Shown here: positions 34,979-45,690 of the stretch, in pieces | Numbering within the stretch: the first letter of the stretch is position 1 | Layout of the letters: every line of letters begins with the position of its first letter | Assembly: GCF_902506535.1 (NCBI RefSeq) | Contig: NZ_LR733824.1 | Location: 372,001-436,000 of the forward strand | Direction of reading: 5' to 3' | DNA length: 64,000 nucleotides | DNA from: Pseudomonas sp. 8Z | GTDB taxonomy: Bacteria; Pseudomonadota; Gammaproteobacteria; Pseudomonadales; Pseudomonadaceae | Made by a program: the position numbers and the translations under genes | Notes under the pieces: generated by a model | The model's input: only the letters and a program-made list of their open reading frames with translations | Databases searched by the model: none | What the model was told of the DNA's origin: nothing

Positions 34979-35953
34979 TCAGGAGGGCAGGTCGATGTTG
35001 TGCCGCTTGCTTTTCCACTGGCTCCATTCGAACCCCAGCACCACCAGCAGCGAGAGGGCGAACGGCAGCAGCAGGTAGAACATGCGGAACACGATCAGCG
35101 CCGCCAGCACATCGGCGGCGGGTACTTCCGGCATGGCCGCGAGGAAGGTCACTTCCAGCACGCCGAGGCCGCCGGGTGCGTGGGACAGCAGAGCCAGCGA
35201 GAAGGATGCGAGGAATACGCCCAGCACTACCAGATAGCCGGGGTGGTTATCGGCGGGCAGGGCGAAGTAGATGATCGCTGCAGCGCACAGCAACTCCAGC
35301 GGCCCGGCGAGTAGCTGGCGGCCGACGATGGGCAGGCGCGGGTATTCGATATGCAGTTTGCCCAACGTCCAGGGCTTGAACTGGCGCCAGGAGCCGAGCA
35401 CGTACAGGGCGACCAGCAGTAGTAGCAGCGAGCCGATGACGACCGACAGCATTGGTGTGACGTTCAAGACGCGATGCAGCAGGTCGGGCTGGGCAATCAG
35501 CACGCAGCCGCTGGCCAGTAGCGTGCCGATAGCGAACGTGAAGGAACAGAAGACGATCAGGATGCCGATTTCCTGCGGCGTCAGGCCCTTGCTGCGATAG
35601 GCTCGATAGCGCACCACGGCGCCGGAGAACACCGAGGCACCGATATTGTGGGCCAGGGCGTAGGTGGTGAAGGAGCACAGGGTGATGAAGTGCCAGGGAA
35701 TGCGTTTGCCCAGGTGCGCGACGGCAATGCGGTCGTACCAGGCCAGCGCCCAGTAGGCGCCGAGCGTAGCGCCGGCGGCGAGCATCCAGTTCATGTGGGT
35801 GATCGCTTCGAGGCTGCCCTTGATTTCATCGAGGGAGATGTTGCGCAGTTCGCGGTAAAGGAGGAACCCGGACAGCACCACAGCGCCAAGACCGATCAGC
35901 GTCCAGATCAGGTCGCTGCGCTTCAGTTTGGGTTTGGCTTCAACAACGGACAC
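34979..35953 (-). CDS. Lysylphosphatidylglycerol synthetase-like / UPF0104 membrane protein
   Basis: 324 aa with about eight transmembrane helices (first ~14-32, LIWTLIGLGAVVLSGFLLYREL). The family motif AHNIGASVFSGAVVRYRAYRS and the HAPGGLGVLE segment identify the flippase-like domain of MprF-type proteins, here without the aminoacyl-transferase half. It is an inner-membrane protein with possible lipid translocation activity. Confidence 0.85.
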   Translation of the reverse strand: MSVVEAKPKLKRSDLIWTLIGLGAVVLSGFLLYRELRNISLDEIKGSLEAITHMNWMLAAGATLGAYWALAWYDRIAVAHLGKRIPWHFITLCSFTTYALAHNIGASVFSGAVVRYRAYRSKGLTPQEIGILIVFCSFTFAIGTLLASGCVLIAQPDLLHRVLNVTPMLSVVIGSLLLLLVALYVLGSWRQFKPWTLGKLHIEYPRLPIVGRQLLAGPLELLCAAAIIYFALPADNHPGYLVVLGVFLASFSLALLSHAPGGLGVLEVTFLAAMPEVPAADVLAALIVFRMFYLLLPFALSLLVVLGFEWSQWKSKRHNIDLPS

Positions 35954-36170
35954 TGCATATCCTCACACGATAGGCCCATGACGCTTCGTTAAGGGCCTTG
36001 TACCCCTATCGAGGCTCAATGATGACGGGCCTTGCGGGCCGATCCAGCGGTGACCGCGAATGTACTCTGCCTGCGCGGCGCGCTGCGCAGTATTACGGAG
36101 GCGCGTCCGTTGCTCAACTGCATTGCGTAATCTGCGCGTAACCACGTATGTCCTGGCGCTTTGTAGGGCT

Positions 36171-36608
36171 TCACATCCATGCCAGGGTAATGGCCGCCAG
36201 TACGCCGTAGCGTGCGCCCTTGGCCAGGGTGACGATGAGCGCAAAGCGCCATAGCGGCTCGCGCATGACCCCGGCAACCAAGGTCAGCGGATCGCCGATA
36301 ACGGGCATCCAGCTCAGTAGCAGCGACCAGCGACCATAGCGCGCATACCAGGCTTGCGCCTGCTCCAAGCGCGTATCGCTGACCGGGAACCAGCGCTTGT
36401 GCCGGTAATGTTCCAGCGAGCGACCCAGCAGCCAGTTGACCCACGAACCCAGTACGTTGCCCAGCGTGGCCACTGCCAGCAGCGCCCAGGTGGCGTGGGC
36501 GCCGCCGAGCAGCAGGGCCACCAGCACGGCCTCCGACTGCAGCGGTAACAGGGTGGCTGCAGCGAATGCTGAGAGCAGCAGCCCCAGGTAAGCGGACGAG
36601 AGCAGCAT
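36171..36608 (-). CDS. DedA/SNARE-associated-like YqaA family protein
   Basis: 145 aa. Short DedA-like membrane protein: N-terminal re-entrant segment LPLQSEAVLVALLLGG, N-V-L-G-S-W-V-N-W-L-L-G-R, then R-x-G-R-W-S-L-L-L-S-W-M-P-V-I-G-D-P-L-T-L-V-A-G-V. These features fit YqaA, the compact branch of the VTT family linked to lipid scrambling. It is in the inner membrane. Confidence 0.87.
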   Translation of the reverse strand: MLLSSAYLGLLLSAFAAATLLPLQSEAVLVALLLGGAHATWALLAVATLGNVLGSWVNWLLGRSLEHYRHKRWFPVSDTRLEQAQAWYARYGRWSLLLSWMPVIGDPLTLVAGVMREPLWRFALIVTLAKGARYGVLAAITLAWM

Positions 36609-36628
36609 GGGCAGCCCGCGTCAGCGGC

Positions 36629-37351
36629 TCAGGACTGGCGCTCCTGATTGGCCATTATCTCTTCCAGGCTCAGCCCGGTCAGGCCGTGGATGGTCTTCCA
36701 CAGGTAGTAGAAGATCGCCATGAGCATGATCATTGAGGGAATGGCGATCATCGGGTAGCTGAGCAGCGTCATGCGCCCGAGCTCATCGTTGAAGGCTTCG
36801 GTGCCAGACGGGCTGACCACGATCCATTTGGCCAGCGCATAGTTCATCGCCGAAGAGAAGAAGAACGTGCCGCTGAGCCAGTAGGTGGCGCGCATCAGGC
36901 GCGTCTCGAAATGTTCGACATGGCCGCCTTGCTCCAGACGTTCGTGGATCTTGTCGACATTCAGTACGGTCTTGTTGAACAGCAGCGTGCGGATCAAGGG
37001 ATAGCGTGTACGCGTCGATACCAGCACGGCAATGCCGATCAGGCCGGGGATGGCCGCTTCCTTGACCGCCAGCCATTGGGTATCGAGGTGCAGCAGGCCG
37101 ATACCGCCGGTCAGCGCCACGCTGATCAGGCCGAGCAGGGCAATGAAATTGAATTTGCGGTACTTGATCAGCTCGAACGCGCCCCAGCCCAGTGGCAAGG
37201 CCAGGGCCAGCAGCAGAGCGCCATCCGCGCCGAGGCGCTGCTCGCCGCTGAGCTTCATGAGGATGAACGAAGGGATCAGAATGCTGATGGCCAGGTCGAT
37301 CAGTGGGCGCGGTTTATGAGTCGGGGTCGAGCTGTCTGTAGTGGAGGTCAT
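36629..37351 (-). CDS. VC0807-like membrane protein
   Basis: 240 aa with five to six hydrophobic helices: LAISILIPSFILMKLSG, LLLALALPLGWGAFELI, FIALLGLISVALTGGIGLL, and two late ones near 165 and 205. The NxxALxKW-like segment (MNYALAKWIV) fits the VC0807 family of uncharacterised inner-membrane proteins. It is 20 bp upstream of yqaA and probably co-transcribed. Confidence 0.72.
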   Translation of the reverse strand: MTSTTDSSTPTHKPRPLIDLAISILIPSFILMKLSGEQRLGADGALLLALALPLGWGAFELIKYRKFNFIALLGLISVALTGGIGLLHLDTQWLAVKEAAIPGLIGIAVLVSTRTRYPLIRTLLFNKTVLNVDKIHERLEQGGHVEHFETRLMRATYWLSGTFFFSSAMNYALAKWIVVSPSGTEAFNDELGRMTLLSYPMIAIPSMIMLMAIFYYLWKTIHGLTGLSLEEIMANQERQS

Positions 37352-37577
37352 AGCGATCGAACAGCGAAATGGGACGCTGATGATCGCCTGAGCGCGCCTG
37401 CAGAGCCAGCCCGACCGTCGCCCGGATTATGAAAAAGTATGAGCGATGACTGCTTGCAGACAGCCGGGGCCGCCATGCATCACGTCTGCTGCAGGATGAC
37501 GACATGGGATTGACGCCTTAATATCGCCATGTGGTGAGCAGTTTTTGTCGTCGCTCATCCACTTTGCGGATGTATTC

Positions 37578-38342
37578 ATGTTCAAACCCATAGCACTTGC
37601 CGTACTGCTGTCGTGCCTGAGTCTCCCGCTCATGGCCGATGAGCTGCGCCTGTATACCGAAGAGAACCGGCCCTTCACCTACTTGGAGGGCGGTCGGCCG
37701 CACGGCATGACGGTGCAAGTGGTCGAAGAGTTGGCGCGCCGGCTTGGCGTGCCTGCTCAGATCGAGATGGTGCCTTGGACACGTGGCTATCATCAGGTGC
37801 GCCAGCAACCCGATACCGCGTTGTTCCCTGTGGTGCGTACTGCTCAGCGTGAAGACCACTTCCAATGGGTTGGCCCCATCGCTGTCGGGCGTACGGGGTT
37901 CTACAGCCGCCGTTCTGATCATCTGCGCGTGCGCAATCTCAAGGAGTTGGCCCAGATGGGCACTCTGGCTGTGCCCAAACAGTGGTACAGCCACGAAGTG
38001 CTGGCTGCCAAGGGGCTGAAGAATCTCTACGGTGTGGCGACTCCCGCCGACATGCTGCGCCTGTTTCATCACGGGCGGGTAAAGCTGATCATTGCCAATG
38101 ACCTGAGCCTCGATGCGATGTTGGCCGAGCAGGGCATGTCCGTTGATGAGGTGCAGTGGCAGTTCGACCTGATGCCAACGGCTTCCTATATCGCTTTTTC
38201 CCCGCAGACCTCGCCAACGCGGGTTGCTCAGTGGCGAGCACAGTTGCAGAGCATGCGCGTGGACGGAACGCTGGAGCGGTTTTATCGCCAGTGGTTCCCG
38301 CAGGCTACGGAGGAAGAAGTGAACGAGTTGATAGGCCGATGA
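37578..38342 (+). CDS. Periplasmic solute-binding protein (SBP_bac_3 type), copy 1
   Basis: 254 aa from the ATG at 37578, giving signal peptide MFKPIALAVLLSCLSLPLMA. The mature part starts DELRLYTEENRPFTYLEGG, typical of polar amino-acid binding proteins. F-Q-W-V-G-P and L-A-V-P-K-Q-W-Y-S-H-E-V are shared with the next gene. No ABC permease or ATPase is adjacent, so it may serve a distant transporter or a sensor. Confidence 0.87.
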   Translation: MFKPIALAVLLSCLSLPLMADELRLYTEENRPFTYLEGGRPHGMTVQVVEELARRLGVPAQIEMVPWTRGYHQVRQQPDTALFPVVRTAQREDHFQWVGPIAVGRTGFYSRRSDHLRVRNLKELAQMGTLAVPKQWYSHEVLAAKGLKNLYGVATPADMLRLFHHGRVKLIIANDLSLDAMLAEQGMSVDEVQWQFDLMPTASYIAFSPQTSPTRVAQWRAQLQSMRVDGTLERFYRQWFPQATEEEVNELIGR

Positions 38343-38391
38343 GCGGTTGTTCCTCCTGGCTGCTAGGCTGCTGCTATAGGGAGGATCTACC

Positions 38392-39141
38392 GTGTTGATA
38401 CGTCTCGGTATTGCATTGATCTGTCTCTGCGCGATGAGTGCAAGGGCCGATGCGCTGCGTCTACTCACCGAGGATGCCGCGCCGCTGAGTTTCCGGCGTG
38501 ATGGCCAACTTGAGGGGCTATCGGTTGCCGTGGTGCGGGCGTTGATCGCGCGTACTGGCGATGACGCGCGTATCGAGTTAATGCCCTGGACGCGTGCCAT
38601 CCACCTGACCGAGAACCAGGCCGACACCGGATTGTTCTCCACGGTGCGGACTGCCGAACGCGAGGCGCGTTTTCAATGGGTCGGCCCGATTCTGGTGGGT
38701 ACGACCCGCTTCTACTCGATGAAGTCGCGCAAGCTGAATATTTCCACGTTACAGGATGCCGCCGCCAGTGGGCCGCTGGCAGTGCCCAAGCGCTGGTACA
38801 CCTACGAAGTGCTCAGCAGCCAGGGATTCAGCAATCTGTATGGGGTTTCCAGTGCGCGGCAAATGCTGACGATGCTCAAGTTTGGACGTGTCAATCTGAT
38901 TGCCACCGAAGACCTGACACTGAGCTATGAGCTGGCGTCTGTCGGTTTACGCCCGGATGACCTGACCGAACACCTGCCCTTGATGCGTTCGGCCTATTAC
39001 ATCGCCTTCTCCACACGCACTGACCCTGCGCGCGTGGCACGCTGGCGCCAGGCATTGGTTGCCATGCACAAGGATGGCAGCCTGGGCAGCATTGTGCATC
39101 GCTGGCTACCCCAGGCCAGTGTGCCGGAGCCTGAGCCGTAG
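38392..39141 (+). CDS. Periplasmic solute-binding protein (SBP_bac_3 type), copy 2
   Basis: 249 aa from a GTG with GGAGG upstream. Signal peptide LIRLGIALICLCAMSARA. It is clearly a paralogue of the preceding protein: both share T-E-[DE]-x-[AR]-P, I-E-[LM]-[MV]-P-W-T-R, V-R-T-A-[EQ]-R-E and F-Q-W-V-G-P-I, at roughly 40% identity by eye. The two look like a tandem duplication that has diverged. No transporter genes are linked. Confidence 0.87.
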   Translation: MLIRLGIALICLCAMSARADALRLLTEDAAPLSFRRDGQLEGLSVAVVRALIARTGDDARIELMPWTRAIHLTENQADTGLFSTVRTAEREARFQWVGPILVGTTRFYSMKSRKLNISTLQDAAASGPLAVPKRWYTYEVLSSQGFSNLYGVSSARQMLTMLKFGRVNLIATEDLTLSYELASVGLRPDDLTEHLPLMRSAYYIAFSTRTDPARVARWRQALVAMHKDGSLGSIVHRWLPQASVPEPEP

Positions 39142-39195
39142 CCGTCTGCGTGGCGGCTCGTTACCCTGTCCGCGCTGCTCCCTTTGGTACTTGTC

Positions 39196-40197
39196 ATGCT
39201 TCCTTCAGTTGCCTTTCTCGATTTGCATGAACGTGCTCGTTTGTTCGAGCACCTGGCGGCCATGGAGCAGGCGGGCGTGCCGGTCGCGCAGGCGCTGGCG
39301 AGCCTGACGCTGGCGCGACGGCACAGCGCGCGCTTGCAGCGCTTGCGCCAGCATGTGAACGGCGGGCGAGATCTGGCGACTTCCGGCCAACTGAGTGGCG
39401 TATTCACGCCACTGGAAGTTGCCTTGCTGCGAGCGGCGCAGCAGGCCGGTGCCTTGGGGCATCTGCATGCGCAACTGGCTCAGCGTTATGCTGCGCAGTC
39501 TCGGCAGGCGCGGGCACTGAAGTCGCGCATGCTGCCGCCGGTCGGGGTATTGCTGCTGGCGCTGGCGGTCAAGCCATTGCCTGCCTTGGTGGCGGGTACG
39601 TTGAGCCTGGTCGGCTATCTGGCCGCTGTGCTGTTACCGCTGTTGCTGCTGTTCGCCTCTCTGTTGCTGGTGCGTAGCGCCTGGCGCTATTGGCAGCGGC
39701 GTCGTGGGCAGCGGGCGTCCCGAGTCGATGATCTGCTGCTGGCGCTGCCGCTGCTCGGGCGCATGCAGGGCGCGGCGGATATGCGAGATTTTTGCGATAG
39801 CTTTGGGCTGTTGCTGGAGGCTGGCGTACCGGTACTCGATGCTTTGCCGCAAGCCTGTCGCACATTGGCCAACGCCAGGCTGCGGCGGGAATTCGCCAGC
39901 GTGGCTGGGCGTGTTGCCGCCGGGCAGTCATTGGTCGGTGCCTTTCAGGCCCTGTCGTTTCCCGGCAAGGCCATGCTTATCGCGCAGTTGAGCAGCGCCG
40001 AGGCCGTCGGGCGGCCAGGTCAGGCGCTGCTGCGCTTTGGCCAGCTACAAGGGGCGCAGCTTGCATCCAGCCAGCAGGCGCTGGCCATCTGGTTGCCGCG
40101 TTTGGCCTATCTGGCGGTGGCTGCGTGGATGGCCTATGCGCTGCTGACCAGCGGTGGATTCATGCCACAACTGCCGGCCGAGCTGGCTGGCCGATAA
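39196..40197 (+). CDS. Stand-alone GspF/PilC-like inner membrane protein
   Basis: 333 aa from the ATG at 39196 (a TTG at 39184 would add four residues). Two T2SSF helical domains are visible: residues ~10-130 with GVPVAQALASL, and ~190-310 with F-G-L-L-L-E-A-G-V-P-V-L-D-A-L. Hydrophobic helices lie near 120-175 and at the C-terminus. No secretin, ATPase or pseudopilin gene is nearby, so its partners are elsewhere or absent. Confidence 0.85.
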   Translation: MLPSVAFLDLHERARLFEHLAAMEQAGVPVAQALASLTLARRHSARLQRLRQHVNGGRDLATSGQLSGVFTPLEVALLRAAQQAGALGHLHAQLAQRYAAQSRQARALKSRMLPPVGVLLLALAVKPLPALVAGTLSLVGYLAAVLLPLLLLFASLLLVRSAWRYWQRRRGQRASRVDDLLLALPLLGRMQGAADMRDFCDSFGLLLEAGVPVLDALPQACRTLANARLRREFASVAGRVAAGQSLVGAFQALSFPGKAMLIAQLSSAEAVGRPGQALLRFGQLQGAQLASSQQALAIWLPRLAYLAVAAWMAYALLTSGGFMPQLPAELAGR

Positions 40198-40347
40198 ATT
40201 GCTGTAGAAGGCGAATTGGCGTCCAACAGGCGCCGAACGAGCAATGCCGACGAAAGCCTGATGCAAGTGCCTTGCGCTAGCATTGGCGGCGTCTACGCGA
40301 TGACTAAAAAGAGAAAAAGCGATTCAACCGACTTTGGAATACGCCCC

Positions 40348-41220
40348 ATGCCCATCCTTCAACGTGCATCCCATCATGAGCTGCGCAGTGCCTTTCGTGC
40401 ACTGCTGGCTTCCGACCGCTGTTATCACACCGCCTCGGTCTTCGACCCGATGTCGGCCCGTATCGCCGCTGATCTCGACTTCGAGGTCGGCATTCTCGGC
40501 GGCTCCGTCGCCTCTTTGCAGGTGCTCGGCGCCCCGGACTTCGCCCTGATCACCTTGAGTGAGTTCGTCGAGCAGGCCGCGCGAATTGGCCGCGTGGCGC
40601 GTTTGCCGGTGATCGCCGATGCCGACCACGGCTATGGCAATGCCCTCAACGTCATGCGTACCGTGGTCGAACTGGAGCGCGCAGGCGTTGCTGCACTGAC
40701 CATCGAAGACACCCTGTTGCCGGCTCAGTTTGGCCGCAAGTCCACCGACCTGATTTCCATTGAAGAGGGCGTGGGCAAGATCCTCGCCGCACTGGAAGCG
40801 CGCGTTGACCCGGATCTGTCGATCATCGCCCGTACCCATGCCGGTGTACTGGAAGTCGATGAAGTGATCCGCCGCACCCGCGCCTACGAGGCGGCCGGTG
40901 CCGATGGCATCTGCCTGGTCGGGGTCAAGGATTTCGCCCACCTCGAACAGATCGCCGAAGGCCTCAAGGTGCCGCTGATGCTGGTCACCTACGGCAACCC
41001 GGAACTGCGCGACAACGAGCGCCTGGCGCATCTGGGCGTGCGTATCGTGGTTAACGGCCATGCCGCTTACTTCGCCGCGATCAAGGCCACCTACGACTGC
41101 CTGCGCGAGCAGCGCGGCGCCCAACCTTGCGACCTCAACGCCACCGAACTGACGCACAAGTACACGATGCCCGAGGATTACATCGTCTGGGCCAAGGAGT
41201 TCATGGAAGTCCGCGAGTAA
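40348..41220 (+). CDS. PA4872-like oxaloacetate decarboxylase (PEP mutase/isocitrate lyase superfamily)
   Basis: 290 aa from the ATG at 40348. The remainder aligns closely with what I recall of P. aeruginosa PA4872 ([33 protein letters not shown]). Mg-binding D-A-D-H-G-Y-G-N, catalytic-loop [10 protein letters not shown] and R-T-H-A are intact. PA4872 decarboxylates oxaloacetate to pyruvate in vitro. The start is uncertain by a few codons. Confidence 0.93.
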   Translation: MPILQRASHHELRSAFRALLASDRCYHTASVFDPMSARIAADLDFEVGILGGSVASLQVLGAPDFALITLSEFVEQAARIGRVARLPVIADADHGYGNALNVMRTVVELERAGVAALTIEDTLLPAQFGRKSTDLISIEEGVGKILAALEARVDPDLSIIARTHAGVLEVDEVIRRTRAYEAAGADGICLVGVKDFAHLEQIAEGLKVPLMLVTYGNPELRDNERLAHLGVRIVVNGHAAYFAAIKATYDCLREQRGAQPCDLNATELTHKYTMPEDYIVWAKEFMEVRE

Positions 41221-41289
41221 CGACGGGCAGCTCTTGCACTTCATCTGCGCCGGGCGCATATCTGTCCGGCAAGCAGAAGGAGATCGAGC

Positions 41290-41556
41290 ATGGCAGGTGG
41301 TTGGGCAAGCGACAGTGCAGTGCAGGAGCAGATCGACAGCAGCATCGAGGACGCCGTCGCGCGTGCCCGCAGCCAGTTGCCGAAAGGTGAGAGCCTGCGT
41401 CACTGCGAAGAGTGCGACGCGGTCATTCCCGAAGCGCGCCGCCGGGCCATTGTCGGCGTGCGCCTGTGCGTCAATTGCCAGACCGAGCACGACCGGGAGA
41501 ACGCCGCTTTCACGGGGTACAACCGTCGCGGCAGCAAGGACAGCCAACTGCGCTGA
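41290..41556 (+). CDS. DksA/TraR C4-type zinc finger protein
   Basis: 88 aa. The zinc site is C39-E-E-C42 and C60-V-N-C63, with the DksA/TraR block R-R-x-A-I-V-G-V-R-L-C-V-N-C-Q between and around. It has only the short N-terminal helix, so resembles TraR/YbiI rather than full DksA. Probable RNA polymerase secondary-channel binder, consistent with a homologue at this place in P. aeruginosa (PA4870 as I recall). Confidence 0.9.
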   Translation: MAGGWASDSAVQEQIDSSIEDAVARARSQLPKGESLRHCEECDAVIPEARRRAIVGVRLCVNCQTEHDRENAAFTGYNRRGSKDSQLR

Positions 41557-41588
41557 GCAAGCGATGCGGCACCTATCGCTGAGCTGAT

Positions 41589-41607
41589 GGTCTAGTGCTA
41601 CTAGACC
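41589..41607. promoter_or_regulatory. Perfect short palindrome upstream of hemerythrin gene
   Basis: GGTCTAGT-GCT-ACTAGACC (8-bp arms) ends 24 bp before the hemerythrin start. The CTAG cores are rare in this genome. It could be an operator or the end of the preceding transcript. Confidence 0.4.
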
Positions 41608-41630
41608 GTGACTCAGGAGGAGATGCCCGC

Positions 41631-42074
41631 ATGACGATTTTCGAAGCCTTGCGTATCAGCCACGACATCCAGCGCGATCTGGCCCAGAAACTGGTTGCTA
41701 CCCAGGGCGACAGCGCTGAGCGCCATGCCCTGTTCGCCCAGCTCAAACAGGAGCTGGCGGTGCATTCGGTGGCCGAGGAGCGCCATTTCTATATTCCCCT
41801 GATGCAGCAGGACGCTGGCGTCGACCTGTCGCGCCATGCGATTGCCGAGCATCACCAGATGGACGAAATGATCGAGGATCTGGAAGAAACCGACCCCAGC
41901 AGCCCGAGCTGGCTGGCGCAGGCCAAGGCGCTGGCGCATAAGGTCGAGCATCACCTCAAGGAGGAAGAACACACCTTCTTCCAGATGGCCGGCAAGCTGC
42001 TGCGCGACAAGGAGAAGCAGCAACTGGCCGGTGATTACCTCAGCGCCTACGACGAGATGAAGCAAGCGTCCTGA
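41631..42074 (+). CDS. Hemerythrin HHE cation-binding domain protein
   Basis: 147 aa from the ATG at 41631 with CAGGAGG upstream. Four-helix bundle with the di-iron His/Glu set: SHDIQ near 9, H-S-V-A-E-E-R-H-F near 45-53, A-E-H-H-Q-M-D-E near 68, and V-E-H-H-L-K-E-E-E-H near 103-112. Binds O2, NO or Fe. The substrate is unknown. Confidence 0.9.
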   Translation: MTIFEALRISHDIQRDLAQKLVATQGDSAERHALFAQLKQELAVHSVAEERHFYIPLMQQDAGVDLSRHAIAEHHQMDEMIEDLEETDPSSPSWLAQAKALAHKVEHHLKEEEHTFFQMAGKLLRDKEKQQLAGDYLSAYDEMKQAS

Positions 42075-42096
42075 ATGGGCTAGCCTCAATGGCTGT

Positions 42097-42222
42097 GGCG
42101 GGTTTCACCCGCTCTACACATGACCCGTAGGGCGGGTGAAATCCGCCAGAATGTCAAAACAGACCAGGTGATTTGTGCAGGCGAGCAATCGCCTACCCGT
42201 AGGGCGGGTGCAACCCGCCACT
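42097..42222. repeat. REP array left of the RAYT gene
   Basis: The reverse copy GCGGGTTTCACCCGC is followed by direct GTAGGGCGGGTG units at 42126 and 42198, 72 bp apart. The 50-bp spacer (GAATGTCAAAACAGACCAGG...) is the same one found in the array right of the gene. Confidence 0.75.
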
Positions 42223-42249
42223 TATCAAATCTGCAACAAGGACGTTGCC

Positions 42250-42792
42250 ATGCCCGACTACCGCCGCGCCGCCGTTCCTGGCGGCGCCTATTTCTTCACC
42301 CTCGTCACCGAACGGCGCCAGCCAATCCTCACCCATCCCGATATCCGCCAGGCCTTGCGCGAGGCAATCCAGACCGTGCGCCTGACCCAGCCCTTCACCA
42401 TCGACGCCTGGGTATTGTTGCCGGATCACCTGCATGCCATCTGGCGTTTACCGCCTGACGACGCGGACTTTTCCAATCGCTGGCGACTGATCAAGCGGCA
42501 TGTCAGCCATGCCTGTCGCAATTACAACCGTATCGACCTGCTGAGCGAGCGACGTCAGGTTAAGGGGCAGGGCACGCTTTGGCAGCAACGCTTCTGGGAG
42601 CACCTGATCCGCGATGAGAACGACTACACCCGCCATTTTGACTACCTGCACGGCAATCCGCTCAAGCACGGCCTGGTGACGCGTGTGCGGGACTGGCCCT
42701 GGTCGTCGTTTCACCGTTGGGTGAAGCAGGGCGTTTACCCGATTGATTGGGGCGGTGATTCGAACCTTGATGACCTGGGCGTCGGAGAGTGA
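42250..42792 (+). mobile_element. RAYT: REP-associated tyrosine transposase (Y1_Tnp family)
   Basis: 180 aa from the ATG at 42250. The HUH motif is H60-L-H62 in LLPDHLHAIWRLP. A candidate nucleophile is Y132 in DYLHGNPLKHGLV, with Y126 nearby. N-terminus YRRAAVPGGAYFFTLVTERR is typical of RAYTs. Both flanks carry GTAGGGCGGGTG REP units in repeated orientation, which is the defining genomic setting of RAYT/REP systems. It lies between the hemerythrin gene and ureC and has no partner transposase or IS ends. Confidence 0.9.
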
Positions 42793-43015
42793 ATTGGCGG
42801 GTTGCACCCGCCCTACAGGTTTGCGCAGGCGGGCAATCGCCTTCCCGTAGGGCGGGTGCAACCCGCCAGCATGTCAAAACAAACCAGGCGGTTTGCGCAG
42901 ACGAACAATCACCTTCCCGTAGGGCGGGTGAAACCCGCCAGCATGTCAAAGCAGACCAGGCTGTTTGCGCAGGCGAGCAATCACCGTTCCTGTAGGGCGG
43001 GTGAAACCCGCCATT
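42788..43015. repeat. REP array right of the RAYT gene, 72-bp units
   Basis: A reverse copy at 42797-42820 (GGCGGGTTGCACCCGCC) is followed by direct copies starting 42846, 42918 and 42991. Step lengths are 72 and 73 bp, and the spacers are near-identical. The array fills the gap to ureC. Confidence 0.8.
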
Positions 43016-43035
43016 TGTCATTTCAGCCAGGGATG

Positions 43036-44739
<1,704 letters not shown>

Positions 44740-44771
44740 TGAAGTCCTGACACAGTGCGTTCGGTTTAGCT

Positions 44772-44830
44772 CTGTGGGAGGGGCTTTAGCCGCGATGTCG
44801 CTGGAATCGCGGCTAAAGCCCCTCCCACAG
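44772..44830. repeat. REP palindrome between ureB and ureC
   Basis: Two perfect 25-bp arms (CTGTGGGAGGGGCTTTAGCC... and its complement) enclose a 9-nt loop (44772-44796 and 44806-44830). It is a strong hairpin in the ureB-ureC mRNA, 32 bp upstream of ureC. Confidence 0.85.
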
Positions 44831-44847
44831 GCCCTGATAAAGTGTGC

Positions 44848-45156
44848 TTAATCCAGGTCGCCCATCACCCGGCCGGCGAAGCCGAACACCCGGCGCGCGC
44901 CAGCCAGCTCGACCAGCTCCACCTCGCGGCTTTGCCCCGGCTCGAAGCGCACGGCGGTGCCAGCCGGGATGTTCAGGCGCATGCCGCGTGCGGCGGCGCG
45001 GTCGAACAGCAGGGCGTCGTTGGTCTCGAAGAAGTGGTAGTGCGAGCCGACCTGAATCGGCCGGTCGCCGCTGTTGGCCACTGAGAGGGTGAGGGTGCGG
45101 CGACCGGCATTGAGCTCGATCTCGCCGTCGGCAATCTGGTATTGGCCAGGAATCAT
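44848..45156 (-). CDS. ureB: Urease beta subunit UreB
   Basis: 102 aa from the ATG at 45156 ([19 protein letters not shown]). Contains the subunit signature [19 protein letters not shown] and R-M/[14 protein letters not shown]. Overlaps the upstream acetyltransferase by 4 bases. Confidence 0.97.
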   Translation of the reverse strand: MIPGQYQIADGEIELNAGRRTLTLSVANSGDRPIQVGSHYHFFETNDALLFDRAAARGMRLNIPAGTAVRFEPGQSREVELVELAGARRVFGFAGRVMGDLD

Positions 45157-45686
45157 GGTGCAGGCCTCGCAAGCGTCTTGTAGTAGATGGCATTGGCCCG
45201 GTAGGTACCGTCCGGGCCGCAGGCGTAGTCGGGTAGGCCACCAATGCATTGGTAGCCGAGGTGGCGATAAAACTGTTCTGCGTCGCTGCCAGCCTCGGTG
45301 TCGAGGTAGAGCAGGCCACGTTTGCGGGTTGCCGCTTGCTGCTCGACGGCTTGCATCAGCAGGCGGGCGATACCACGACGACGTGCCGTGCTCAGTACCA
45401 GCAGTTTTTGAATCTCTGCGCGGTTAAGTCCGTTGGGCTTCTGGCACAGGCTTAGTTGCACGCTGCCCAGAACGCGATCTTGCTCATGAGCGATCCAGAG
45501 CAGCAACGAACCCTCCAGTAGCGCCGCTTCGACTTGAGCGAAATAGTCGTCAGCAGCCTGTGCATCGAGGTCGGCGAGAAAGCCCACCGACGCACCGTGC
45601 TCGACCGCATCGAGCAGCAGGGTGTTCAGACCCTGGCGATAAGAGGCGAAGTCGCTGGGGGTGAGCGTGCGCAGCGTCACGTCCAT
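45153..45686 (-). CDS. GNAT-family N-acetyltransferase (extra gene in urease operon)
   Basis: 177 aa. GNAT core with motif [22 protein letters not shown] and the terminal [11 protein letters not shown] segment. It lies 4 bp downstream of the PA4866-like gene and overlaps ureB by 4 bases. As I recall P. aeruginosa has only one acetyltransferase here, so this looks like an additional insertion that kept the operon's tight spacing. Confidence 0.87.
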   Translation of the reverse strand: MDVTLRTLTPSDFASYRQGLNTLLLDAVEHGASVGFLADLDAQAADDYFAQVEAALLEGSLLLWIAHEQDRVLGSVQLSLCQKPNGLNRAEIQKLLVLSTARRRGIARLLMQAVEQQAATRKRGLLYLDTEAGSDAEQFYRHLGYQCIGGLPDYACGPDGTYRANAIYYKTLARPAP

Positions 45687-45690
45687 GGGC

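Noticed and set aside
42097..43015. CRISPR array
   Set aside because: Both the palindromic units and the spacers are repeated, units are 72 bp, and the enclosed gene is a RAYT rather than a cas gene.
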